Shown in pieces: positions 1-6,876 of a DNA stretch of 16,936 bases (positions within the stretch are counted from its first letter, which is position 1; every line of letters starts with the position of its first letter). Origin of the DNA: JBKBRC01 sp046292345 (GTDB taxonomy: Bacteria > Bacteroidota > Rhodothermia > Rhodothermales > Rubricoccaceae). The notes below the pieces were generated by a model, which did no database searches, was not told the origin of the DNA, and was given only the letters and a program-made list of their open reading frames with translations. Both the position numbers and the translations under genes were made by a program. The stretch covers positions 1 to 16,936 of the forward strand of contig JBKBRC010000048.1 of the NCBI GenBank assembly GCA_046292345.1. The letters are read 5' to 3'.

Positions 1-22
1 GAGTCCTGTCGGGGCCGCCTGC

Positions 23-121
23 TTTTGAGGAGTCTCTTTTGAGGAGTCTCTTTCGAGGGATTTCCTTCGAGGGATTTCCTTCGAGGGATTTCCTTCGAGG
101 GATTTCCTTCGAGGGATTTCC
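23..121. repeat. 14-bp tandem repeat (minisatellite), 7 units
   Basis: Seven head-to-tail 14-bp units. The first two (23-36, 37-50) read TTTTGAGGAGTCTC. The next five (from 52) are perfect copies of TTCGAGGGATTTCC, ending at 121. The five identical copies suggest recent expansion or strong homogenisation. The period is not a multiple of three, and an open frame runs through the array only by chance, so I treat it as non-coding DNA upstream of the first gene. It is not a CRISPR array, because the units have no spacers. It also lies at the extreme left of the window, where assemblies often break. Confidence 0.9.
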
Positions 122-203
122 GCGCGCGCAGCGCCCGCCGAACCGAGGCCGGCACGATCCCGTTCGAGCCCCGCTCGTCCTCCCCCCTGCCCCTCCGCTT
201 CGC

Positions 204-863
204 ATGCCCACTGCTCTGCTGCTCGGCGCGACCGGCCTCGTCGGCGGTCACGTCCTGCGCGAGCTCGCCCGCTCGGCGCGCTATGACCACGTGGTCACGC
301 TCGGCCGGCGTCCGCTCGCGCGTATCGTCCCCCACCACGCGCACCACGTCGTCGATTTCGACGCGCTCGCGGCCCGGCGCGGCCTGTTCGCCTCCGACGA
401 CGTGTTCTGCTGCCTCGGCACGACGATCCGGCAGGCCGGCTCGCGCGCCGCGTTCCGCCGGGTGGACCTCGGCTACCCGGCCGTCGCGGCGCAGCTTGCG
501 CGCGACGCCGGCGCGCGGCAGTTCCTGCTCGTCTCTGCCATCGGCGCCGATGCAGGCGCGCCGTTCTTCTACAGCCGCGTCAAGGGCGAGGCCGAGGACA
601 CGATCGGGCTGGTCGGGTTCGAGGCGTACCACGTCTTCCGGCCCTCGCTTCTGACCGGCGACCGCAACCAGACCCGGGTGGGCGAGAGCGTCGCCGAGGC
701 GCTCCTCACGGCCGGCCGGCCGCTGCTCGTCGGGCCGCTGCGCGCGCTGCGTCCCACGCCTGCGTCGGCGCTCGCGCGCGTCATGGTGGAGGTCGCGGCC
801 GAGGAGCACACGGGGCGCCACGTCTACGAAGCGCCCGAGATCCTCGCCCGGGCCGGGCTCTGA
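204..863 (+). CDS. NAD(P)H-binding Rossmann-fold oxidoreductase (HTATIP2/YbjT-like atypical SDR)
   Basis: A 219-aa soluble protein. The N-terminus carries the dinucleotide-binding glycine motif GATGLVGG (residues 8-15), followed by the arginine-rich LGRRPL segment typical of NADP-preferring atypical SDRs. The CLGTTIRQAGS stretch, the LLVSAIGAD strand, the FYSRVKGEAE helix and FRPSLLTGDR are the hallmarks of the small bacterial NAD(P)H-binding proteins related to HTATIP2/TIP30 and Fmp52. Substrate is unknown; these are usually annotated as oxidoreductase or sugar-epimerase-like. The frame is open further upstream to base 39, but that extension only translates the 14-bp repeats, so the ATG at 204, directly before the Rossmann strand, is chosen. 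No Shine-Dalgarno is visible. It converges on the DUF4249 gene with a 24-base gap. Confidence 0.85.
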   Translation: MPTALLLGATGLVGGHVLRELARSARYDHVVTLGRRPLARIVPHHAHHVVDFDALAARRGLFASDDVFCCLGTTIRQAGSRAAFRRVDLGYPAVAAQLARDAGARQFLLVSAIGADAGAPFFYSRVKGEAEDTIGLVGFEAYHVFRPSLLTGDRNQTRVGESVAEALLTAGRPLLVGPLRALRPTPASALARVMVEVAAEEHTGRHVYEAPEILARAGL

Positions 864-887
864 GCCCAGCCGGCGGACCCCTCGGCG

Positions 888-1877
888 CTACTCGGTCACG
901 GTGATCTGCACGCTCCGCGCGGCGAACGACCCGAACACGCCCAGCCCGCCTTGCACGTTCGTCGTCACGTTCGGGATCTCGCCGGGCGAGAGCGTCCCGC
1001 CAGGCTGCTGCGTCGCCTGCGACTCGACGAAGCGCACGAGCGCGTCGTCGAGCGCGTTGATGACCAGCTTCTGCGGGCCGTAGAACCCGAAGGCGAGCCA
1101 CGGCGCACGCACGACGAGCGTGCCGTCGGCGTTGCGGATGTAACTGGCCTCGTTGAGCAGGGGCGACGAGCCCGAGACGACGTCCTCAGGGCTGAACGGG
1201 CAGTTGAGCGTCCCGTCGGCGCGGCGCGTGCAGTCCCGGCCGAGGATGACGTTGGCGTAGAACGGCGTCAGGCCAAAGCGATCGGGCAAGCCGAGCCGCA
1301 CCCACCGGAAACGTCCCGGCTCCACCTCGGCGATCTCGAACGCGTCCGGCGCGAGCGCGCGGACCTGGAGCAGGTAGACCGCCTGCCGACCCGGCACCGA
1401 GCTCGCCGTGATCACCGATTCCGGCCCCTGCCCGGTCTGGTAGCGGATGCTGCCCTCCGGCGCGCGCACTACCTCGAACTGCGGTGGGACAGTCGTCGTG
1501 GCCGTGAGCGGCGTCTCGAAGCCAGGGGCCCGCACGTCGAGGCGGTACGTGGCCCCGGGCACGATGCGCGGCTGGCCCGAAGGCGGAAAGTAGCGGTAGC
1601 GGTCCGGACGGTAGTGGTAGCGGTAAACCTCATCGTCGGCGCCGTCGGCAGCGAGGCGGGTGATCGTCACTTCGGCGTCCGGCACGGCCACGGCGGCCGT
1701 GTCATAGACCCGGTCGATGGGCACGGTGCGCGTCAGGCGCAGCGCGGGCAGCGGCGCCCCGGCCTCGAGGGCGGCCGAGACGACAAGCTGCTCGCGGTAG
1801 CCGTCGGCCGGCGTAAGCAGGTCGCACGCTGCGAGGAACAGGAGGATCGGCAGCAGGACGAGCGCGCGCATAGTCAT
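888..1877 (-). CDS. DUF4249-type outer-membrane lipoprotein
   Basis: A 329-aa predicted lipoprotein. Residues 1-18 form a short signal peptide, MTMRALVLLPILLFLAAC, with a lipobox (LAAC) that predicts lipid attachment at Cys18. The mature part is beta-rich with an Ig-like early region (PDAEVTITRL, then GATYRLDVRAPGFETPLTATT), matching the layout of DUF4249 proteins. In Bacteroidota these are typically encoded directly after a TonB-dependent receptor; their molecular role is not established. The start ATG overlaps the receptor stop (TAATG on the minus strand), so translation is probably coupled. A second in-frame ATG lies two codons later and would give the same signal peptide. An auxiliary lid or accessory role for the receptor is inference from pairing only. 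The family call rests on context and overall pattern, not on a single diagnostic motif. Confidence 0.8.
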   Translation of the reverse strand: MTMRALVLLPILLFLAACDLLTPADGYREQLVVSAALEAGAPLPALRLTRTVPIDRVYDTAAVAVPDAEVTITRLAADGADDEVYRYHYRPDRYRYFPPSGQPRIVPGATYRLDVRAPGFETPLTATTTVPPQFEVVRAPEGSIRYQTGQGPESVITASSVPGRQAVYLLQVRALAPDAFEIAEVEPGRFRWVRLGLPDRFGLTPFYANVILGRDCTRRADGTLNCPFSPEDVVSGSSPLLNEASYIRNADGTLVVRAPWLAFGFYGPQKLVINALDDALVRFVESQATQQPGGTLSPGEIPNVTTNVQGGLGVFGSFAARSVQITVTE

Positions 1878-4144
1878 TAGAAGCGGACCGAGAGCGACAC
1901 GTTGGGCAGGATAGGCAGTTGCCGCACGGGCGTGCGGCGCACGGGCGTCTGGCTCGTGTCGAGTTGCACGAACCACACGTTGCGCCGGTTGTAGACGTTG
2001 ACGGCCTGGAGCTGCAGTTCGTAGGAGCCGAGGTTGAAGAAGCGCCCCTCGCGCGCGAAGCCGGTATCGACGCGGTGGTAGGCCGGCAGGCGCGCGCCGT
2101 TGAGGACGGACGTGTAGAAGCCCGGCAGCCCGCCCCCGAGCACGGGGATCGTATCCACCTCGTAGTAGGCCGTCGGCTCGGTGTAGGCCTGGCCGGTGGC
2201 ATAGGTCCCGGCGGACGTCCACGACCAGCCGCGCCCGAGGTCGAGCTGCGCCACGAGCGTCAGGTCGTGCAGGCGGTCGTACTTGGGGGCGAAGTACTGC
2301 TGGAAGCCCGGCTCGTCCGGGTAGCGGCGGCGCGTGACGGCGAACGTGTAGCCGAGCAGACCCGTCAGGCGGCCCAGCCCTTTCTCGATCAGGAACTCGG
2401 CGCCGTAGGCGTAGCCCTCCCCGAAGCGGAACAGGTCGCGGTAGTCCAGGCCGGAGACGTCCTGCAAGCCGGGGCGCGTGTCGAACACGTCGCGCAGCGT
2501 GCGGCCGTAGACCTCTACGTCGAGGCGGTAGGCGGGCGAGAGGCGTGTCTTGAGGCCGAGCACGACCTGCTCGGACTGCTGCGGCGGCACGCCCTCACCG
2601 GTCGTGACCCAGGTATCGAAGCCCGAGAAGGCCTCGTTCGAGATGAGCGAGAGGAACTGGTGGTAGCGCCCGGCGGCCAGCTGCACGACCGTGTCGTCGC
2701 CCAGACGACGCTCCACCTGCGCCTGCGGCGAGAGGCGGAAGTAGTCGCCGCGCTGGAAGTACTCGCCGCGCAGGCCCGCCGTCAGGATCCAGTCCGGTGT
2801 GGGCCGGAAGCGGCCCTGCACGTAGCCCGAACCGTAGGCCGAGGGGCTCTCGAAGTCGATCTGCGTCTCGCCGTTGAAGCGGCTCTGCAGGCGGAGGTCG
2901 AGGTAGCCGCCCCAGGCTCCGGTGGCCAGCTCGAAGCGCTCACCGGGCAGCCACTCAAGGTCTGCGCGGGCCGAGAAGTCCGTGATGAAGTTGGGCCGCT
3001 CGAACTCCGTCCCGGCGATCACGCCGACGGGCGTCGAGAAGTAGCGTGAGAACGTGCCGCGCGTCTGGAGGAACGCCGTCGGCGAGAGGATGCGGTTGTA
3101 GGCGAGCGACGCGGTCTGGTTGCCGTAGTCGAGCGAGAAGCGCGCGTCGGCGGCGAAGGGGATGCGGACGAGGTCGCGCCCGGCGTAGCCCGCGAGCGAG
3201 ATCCGGTCAGACGGTGAGAGGTCGATCCCGACCTTGCCGTTGAAGTCGTAGAAGTAGAACGACTCAGGGATACCCTGCTCGTCGAGCTGCTCGCGGAGCA
3301 CGCCCAGCAGCGGCTCGAGCGTCGAGCGGCGGCCGGCGAGCATGTACGAGCCGCGGCCGCGCGCGATCGGCCCCTCGACGCCGGCGCGCGAGGCGAGCAG
3401 GCCGAGCGAGACGTTGCCCGCCATACGGTTGCGGTTGCCGTCGCGGTTGTAGACGTCGATGACCGAGCCGAGGCGCCCGCCGTAGGTGGCGGGGTAGGCG
3501 CCCTTATAGAGGCGCACGTCCTTGATCGCCTCAGTGTTGAAGGTCGAGAAGAAGCCGAAGAAGTGCGTCGGGTTGTAGACCGTCGTGCCGTCGAGCAGGA
3601 TGAGCGTCTGGTCCGGGCTGCCGCCGCGGATGTAGAGCTTGGACGAGAAGTCGGACGACGCCTTGACGCCCGGCAGGAGCTGCACCGAGCGGAAGAGGTC
3701 TTTCTCGAACACCGTCGGGAGCTGCTCGACGAGCCGGATGGGCACCTCCTGCACGCCCACCGCGCGCTCCTCCTCGATCCGCTGCTTGCCCTGCACCACG
3801 ACCTCGGCGCTGCGCACGCCCTCGGCGCGCAGCGCGAAGTCGAGCCGGCGCGCCTCGCCGGCAGCCAGCGTGACCGTCTGCCGCTGCGGCTGGTAGCCGA
3901 TGAACGTGGCCACGAGCGTCACCTCGCCCGGCGCGAGCCCCGCGAGCGAGTAGAAGCCCTGTACGTTGGTCGCCACGCCGCGCGTGGTGCCCTCGACGAC
4001 CACGTTGGCCTGGATTAGCGTCTCGCCCGAGGCCGCGTCGCGCACGACGCCGCTGACGGTGGCCTGCTGCGCGGCGGCGGCAACCGGCCAGAGGGCGAGA
4101 AGGACGAGGGCGCACGCGTACCCGCGTGCCAGCAGCGAAGCCAT
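1877..4144 (-). CDS. TonB-dependent receptor with carboxypeptidase-regulatory-like N-domain
   Basis: A 755-aa outer-membrane receptor. A signal peptide (about residues 1-25, ending AAAAQQ) is followed by a CarboxypepD_reg-like beta-sandwich (about 28-110; motifs TVSGVVRDAASGETL, GVATNVQGFYSL, ATFIGYQP). The plug domain (about 120-235) contains LYIRGGSPDQTLILLDG, VYNPTHFFGFFSTFN and AYPATYGGRLGSVIDV, all typical of this family. The rest is a beta-barrel ending in Phe (SLSVRF), as expected for BAM-assembled barrels. It imports an unknown ligand using TonB/ExbBD energy. The ATG at 4144 gives a clean signal peptide; the frame is open to 4240 but adds only basic residues. No Shine-Dalgarno is visible. 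The 168-base upstream gap holds a strong hairpin (4228-4268) and an AT-rich patch near 4200-4226 that may hold the promoter, though I see no consensus box. Confidence 0.95.
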   Translation of the reverse strand: MASLLARGYACALVLLALWPVAAAAQQATVSGVVRDAASGETLIQANVVVEGTTRGVATNVQGFYSLAGLAPGEVTLVATFIGYQPQRQTVTLAAGEARRLDFALRAEGVRSAEVVVQGKQRIEEERAVGVQEVPIRLVEQLPTVFEKDLFRSVQLLPGVKASSDFSSKLYIRGGSPDQTLILLDGTTVYNPTHFFGFFSTFNTEAIKDVRLYKGAYPATYGGRLGSVIDVYNRDGNRNRMAGNVSLGLLASRAGVEGPIARGRGSYMLAGRRSTLEPLLGVLREQLDEQGIPESFYFYDFNGKVGIDLSPSDRISLAGYAGRDLVRIPFAADARFSLDYGNQTASLAYNRILSPTAFLQTRGTFSRYFSTPVGVIAGTEFERPNFITDFSARADLEWLPGERFELATGAWGGYLDLRLQSRFNGETQIDFESPSAYGSGYVQGRFRPTPDWILTAGLRGEYFQRGDYFRLSPQAQVERRLGDDTVVQLAAGRYHQFLSLISNEAFSGFDTWVTTGEGVPPQQSEQVVLGLKTRLSPAYRLDVEVYGRTLRDVFDTRPGLQDVSGLDYRDLFRFGEGYAYGAEFLIEKGLGRLTGLLGYTFAVTRRRYPDEPGFQQYFAPKYDRLHDLTLVAQLDLGRGWSWTSAGTYATGQAYTEPTAYYEVDTIPVLGGGLPGFYTSVLNGARLPAYHRVDTGFAREGRFFNLGSYELQLQAVNVYNRRNVWFVQLDTSQTPVRRTPVRQLPILPNVSLSVRF

Positions 4145-4227
4145 GAGCTCGGGAGGATCGGAGCGGCGGGCACGCCAACGGACGCGCCACGACCGCAACG
4201 GTTTTAACCTGCGCGGGATTTTGTCAC

Positions 4228-4268
4228 GCCAGCCGGGCACGCTCTCGAAATGTTGCGTGCCGGCTGGC
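4228..4268 (-). terminator. Strong hairpin between the 264-aa gene and the receptor gene
   Basis: The arms 4228-4242 and 4255-4268 are complementary over 14 pairs with a single bulged base, and the loop is 12 bases. It lies 45 bases downstream of the stop of the 264-aa gene and about 85 bases upstream of the receptor start. No T-tract follows on the minus strand, so it would be a non-canonical terminator or an mRNA-stabilising or regulatory structure. The hairpin itself is plain in the sequence; the function is inferred. Confidence 0.5.
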
Positions 4269-4312
4269 CCTCGCAGACGAGCTCACGGGCGCGCGGGCGA
4301 CCCCGCAGCGGC

Positions 4313-5107
4313 TCAGGCGAGCCCGAGCGCCTCGTCGGCCTTGTCAGTTGCGGGAAGGTCGTCGGCGAGGTGCTCGCCGAACCAGACCGCGAGCGCGAGC
4401 GCCGTCGCCACGTCGGCATGCTCGCCGAGGTCGGGCGGCGTCGAGGGGTCGCCCGGAGCGCCGAGCCCGAGGCGCGGGGCCTCGGCGAACTCGGCTGCCA
4501 GGACCATGGCCTCGCGGCCTTCAGGGCGGCCCTCGATTTCCTCGGTCGAGAGCGCCTTGGCGCCACCCGACTGCTCGACCTCGGCGGGCGCGGGACCGTC
4601 GGCGGCGTCGGCGGCGTCAGCGTCGAGCGAGAAGTCGTCCTCGTCGCGCTCGGCGTCGCCGGCGGCCGCGTCCAGGTCGGCGGCGCGGTAGAGCGCGGCG
4701 ACGGCCTCCGAGGCGAGGTCCAGATGGCCCGGCACCTCGACGTGCCCGTCGCGGAAGAGCCGCACGAACGTGTTGACGAGCGCCGCGGCCGGCGTAGCGT
4801 GCACGCCCGGCCCGGCCGACGTGCCGTCGCCGGTGAGCGCAACGGCCGCTGCGCTCGGGCCGGCTTCGCGTAGCGCGTCAGCAGCGCGCTGTCCGCCCGT
4901 GGTCACGAAGAGCACGCGGCCGGCCCACTGCTGCTCGCGCGCGACGAAATCGAGGACGGCGCGCATCGGCTCGTCTTCGGGAAGTTGCGCAAGGTGGCGC
5001 ACGACGTAGGAAGGCTCGCCGCCGGGGCTGGTGGGCTGCTGCTCGACGAGCGCGAACGCGCGCGGAGCGGCCTTGGTAGCGTGGAGGGCACAGAGAAAGC
5101 GGGCCAT
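4313..5107 (-). CDS. Orphan protein resembling a stand-alone phage terminase nuclease (RNase H-like) domain
   Basis: A 264-aa protein with no signal peptide or membrane segment. Its pattern parallels the C-terminal nuclease domain of phage large terminases: a first strand and turn at residues 4-22 (FLCALHATKAAPRAFALVE); VVRHLAQLP (35-43); the strand RVLFVTTGGQRAADALREAG (64-83), where terminases have a V-D-x-T-G-x-G motif; VALTGDG (89-95); LVNTFVRLFRDGHVEVP (110-126), like the family's helix-strand segment; and a final helix HADVATALALAVW (230-242), like the H-D-D-x-x-x-A-L-A-L-A motif. Asp232 is kept, but the first two expected catalytic Asp positions read His9 and Thr69/70. An acidic Ala/Asp/Glu-rich insert fills about 142-205. 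No ATPase half and no phage genes adjoin it. The assignment is by motif memory only; it may be a pseudoenzyme or simply unknown. Confidence 0.65.
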   Translation of the reverse strand: MARFLCALHATKAAPRAFALVEQQPTSPGGEPSYVVRHLAQLPEDEPMRAVLDFVAREQQWAGRVLFVTTGGQRAADALREAGPSAAAVALTGDGTSAGPGVHATPAAALVNTFVRLFRDGHVEVPGHLDLASEAVAALYRAADLDAAAGDAERDEDDFSLDADAADAADGPAPAEVEQSGGAKALSTEEIEGRPEGREAMVLAAEFAEAPRLGLGAPGDPSTPPDLGEHADVATALALAVWFGEHLADDLPATDKADEALGLA

Positions 5108-5120
5108 GAAGGGCAGAGGT

Positions 5121-5166
5121 AAAAAGGAGAGGCAGGGGCCTGTGTGTACCCGGCCGCCCCCCTGCC
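5121..5166 (-). terminator. Hairpin plus T5 tract just upstream of the 264-aa gene
   Basis: On the minus strand GGCAGGGG (5166-5159) pairs with CCCCTGCC (5138-5131), followed after five bases by TTTTT (5125-5121). This is the shape of an intrinsic terminator for transcripts coming from the 148-aa gene. It ends only 13 bases before the ATG of the 264-aa gene, so it could also work as a leader attenuator. A second dyad, GTACGC/GCGTAC at 5179-5184 and 5219-5224 with a smaller GC hairpin nested inside, lies between it and the upstream stop codon. Confidence 0.45.
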
Positions 5167-5243
5167 CTGTTCCACCCCGTACGCTTCCGAGCAGGCCAGG
5201 GGCGGGGGACGCCCGCAGGCGTACCGCGCGCCGTTGCAAACGC

Positions 5244-5690
5244 TCAGTTGAGGGAGGCCGCCGCCCGGCGGTGCGCCTCGGGCGGCCCCGGGGGCCCGGC
5301 CACGTGGTAGCCGGCCAGCTGCTTCCCCTCGATGAAGACCACCACGGCCGCTTCGCGCGGGTCGTAGCGCTCGAGTTGCCGCGCCGCCCACCCGTCGAAG
5401 GCGTCGGGGCCGGCCCCGGGCAGGTTGTGCACCTGCGTCGCGTACCACAGGCGCTCGGGCGCAAACGGACGCGGGCGCAGCCGCCCCGGGGCCGCGTCGC
5501 GCCACAGCACGACGGCCCCGGCCCCGTGCCGGAGGTAGCCTTCGTAGGCCGCCGCGGCGAGCTCGGGCCAGTGATCGGCGACGAAGCGGCCGTGCGCGTC
5601 GGCGCGCCGCGCCGTCGGCGCGTGGGCCTCGCGGGCGACCTCGATCAGTCCCTCGGCGGAGACGTACGTGTCGTGGCGGGAGTCGGACAT
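5244..5690 (-). CDS. Hypothetical protein (148 aa), unrecognised
   Basis: I do not recognise this protein. It is soluble by appearance: no signal peptide, no hydrophobic helix, no cysteines. It is rich in Ala, Arg and aromatic residues. Notable segments are WPELAAAAYEGYLRHGAGAVVLWRD (about 41-65), LWYATQVHNLPG (about 81-92) and the strand AAVVVFIEGKQLAGYHV (about 114-130), which suggest a small alpha/beta fold. The ATG at 5690 is chosen because the longer open frame upstream runs into the divergent SCP2-type gene. It is transcribed in the same direction as the 264-aa gene with a 136-base gap full of hairpins, and divergently from the SCP2-type gene. Function is unknown. Confidence 0.65.
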   Translation of the reverse strand: MSDSRHDTYVSAEGLIEVAREAHAPTARRADAHGRFVADHWPELAAAAYEGYLRHGAGAVVLWRDAAPGRLRPRPFAPERLWYATQVHNLPGAGPDAFDGWAARQLERYDPREAAVVVFIEGKQLAGYHVAGPPGPPEAHRRAAASLN

Positions 5691-5758
5691 GACGGCAGCA
5701 GAGGGTGGAGCCGGGGCGCGTAGGCCACGCGAGCGGGTGAACGGTGTTCCGTTCGCGC

Positions 5759-5766
5759 TATCTTCG
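5759..5766 (+). promoter_or_regulatory. Candidate -7 promoter box for the SCP2-type gene
   Basis: TATCTTCG matches the Bacteroidota -7 consensus TAnnTTTG at all but one fixed position and lies 38 bases upstream of the ATG at 5805, in the divergent gap. No convincing TTG -33 element is visible at the expected spacing, so this is tentative. Confidence 0.3.
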
Positions 5767-5804
5767 TGCGCCACTGTCTTCCTTCTCGCCATCCTGCCTC
5801 TCCC

Positions 5805-6143
5805 ATGGCCCGCTACGCCAGCCTCGACGAAGTCCTCGCCTCCTACCCCTCCCGCTTCCGCGCCGACAAGGCGGAGGGCGCCGACGCGGTCGTCCACATG
5901 CACCTGACGGGTGACCAGGCCCGAGACGTAGCCCTGCACGTTCACGACGGCACCCTGCGCATCGAGGAGGGCGTCACCCCTGAGGATCCCACGCTCCGCG
6001 TGACGGCCGACGCCAACGACTGGCTCGCGATCGAGAACGGCCAGCTCAACCCCATGATGGCCATGATGCAGGGCAAGCTCAAGATCAAGGGCTCGGTGCC
6101 CTTCGCAACTAAATTCATGGGCATGTTCGGCTACGGCGGCTGA
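5805..6143 (+). CDS. SCP2 sterol-binding-domain protein
   Basis: A 112-aa single-domain protein matching the compact bacterial SCP2 (sterol carrier protein 2) fold. Indicators are the N-terminal helix (LDEVLASYPSRFRADKA), the alternating-strand core (DAVVHMHLTG, DVALHVHDGTLRIEEG), the DPTLRVTADANDWLAIENGQLNP segment and the C-terminal MMQGKLKIKGSVPFATKFMGMF, where family members carry the G-K-(L/I)-K-(I/V)-x-G-D signature. The usual Asp is Ser here. Such proteins bind acyl chains, sterol-like or other hydrophobic ligands in the cytoplasm; the bacterial ligand is generally unknown. The length is typical. It lies 44 bases before the longest reading of the next gene on the same strand, separated by a hairpin, so co-transcription is possible but not shown. 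Confidence 0.85.
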   Translation: MARYASLDEVLASYPSRFRADKAEGADAVVHMHLTGDQARDVALHVHDGTLRIEEGVTPEDPTLRVTADANDWLAIENGQLNPMMAMMQGKLKIKGSVPFATKFMGMFGYGG

Positions 6144-6173
6144 AGCCCGCCCGCGGTACGAAACTTGTCCTCC

Positions 6174-6211
6174 GAGCGGGGCAGGGCGTGACGGTGCGCT
6201 CTGCCCCGCTT
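6174..6211 (+). terminator. Long hairpin after the SCP2-type gene, overlapping a possible GTG start
   Basis: A perfect 10-bp dyad, AGCGGGGCAG (6175-6184) with CTGCCCCGCT (6201-6210), extends inward to about 15 pairs in RNA with G-U pairs, leaving a loop near 6190-6195. No T-run follows. It begins 31 bases after the SCP2-type stop. It covers the first GTG of the downstream frame (6188), so it is either a terminator with translation starting later (GTG at 6224) or an occluding leader structure. Confidence 0.45.
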
Positions 6212-6250
6212 CTCGTTACGCCTGTGGCCTTCCCTGCTCGCCTCCGCACG

Positions 6251-6296
6251 CTCCTGCTCGCGCCCGCGCTCCTGCTCGCGCCCGCGCTCCTGCTCG
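6251..6296 (+). repeat. 18-bp in-frame tandem repeat in a signal peptide
   Basis: CTCCTGCTCGCGCCCGCG occurs twice in tandem (6251-6268, 6269-6286), followed by a partial third copy. It encodes the LLLAPA-LLLAPA-LLL hydrophobic core of the lipoprotein signal peptide. Because 18 is a multiple of three, copy changes would lengthen or shorten the hydrophobic region without a frameshift. Confidence 0.8.
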
Positions 6297-6843
6297 GCGC
6301 CTGCGGCCCCCCTGCTCCCGGCGCCGACGTCCGCCTGCTCACGCGCTCGTTCGGAAGTGTGTTTGCGCTCGACAGCCTTGGCAACCTCGCCGGCGAGGCG
6401 CTCGCGGGCGCGGTCGCGCGGCAGTACGCGGCCGCGCTCGCGAGCGATCCGCTCTGGCGCGTCGCCCACATGGCTGACGAGATCGCGGCGGCGCGCCCGG
6501 ACGCCGTCGCGCTGCAAGACGTACCGCTGTTTCGCACGCAAGCGCCCTCAGACTACCGCCCCGGCGAGACGACGCCCAACGCGACCCGCGTCGCGCTCGA
6601 CCCGCTCGCGGCCCTGCTCGACTCGCTCGGCGCGCGCGGCACGCGCTACCGTGTCGCCGCCGAGGCGACGACGCAGGACGCCGAGTACGCCGCCTCGCCC
6701 AACGGCGCCACGTTCTACGACGTCCGCCTGACGCTGCGCGAGCTCGTGCTCGTGCGCGACGACCGGGAAGCGGCGGCGCTGCCGCAGACGGGACCGTTCG
6801 CCGCCACCTCGGCGCTCCGCATCGACGGGCGCGACGTGGTCGT

Positions 6844-6876
6844 GGGGGGGGGGCGGCGGCCCCCCCCCCCCCCCCC
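6844..6876 (+). repeat. G10-CGGCGG-C17 homopolymer tract inside the EEP-like gene
   Basis: Ten G (6844-6853), then CGGCGG, then seventeen C (6860-6876). The G and C runs can pair into a hairpin with a six-base loop. Coding sense is lost exactly here and resumes in a different frame. The tract is either an assembly/sequencing artefact or a slippage-prone contingency tract. Confidence 0.9.

Noticed and set aside
23..121. CRISPR array
   Set aside because: The units abut without spacers, are only 14 bp long, and no cas genes are present.
39..203. N-terminal extension of the first oxidoreductase through the 14-bp repeats
   Set aside because: The translated repeats have no counterpart in the family, and the ATG at 204 directly precedes the Rossmann strand.
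1878..2222. Longer start for the DUF4249 lipoprotein inside the receptor gene
   Set aside because: This would place a lipoprotein signal mid-protein and overlap the receptor by over 300 bases; the TAATG start gives a clean lipobox signal.
951..3049. Plus-strand open frames of about 309 and 376 codons opposite the DUF4249 and receptor genes
   Set aside because: Their compositions are typical of antisense shadows (Arg, Gly, Val, Glu, no fold signals), while the minus-strand genes have clear domains.
4207..4217. 11-bp word TTAACCTGCGC shared between the receptor upstream gap and the region near 10295
   Set aside because: The copies are in opposite orientation relative to their genes, and an 11-bp match is expected by chance in a window this size.
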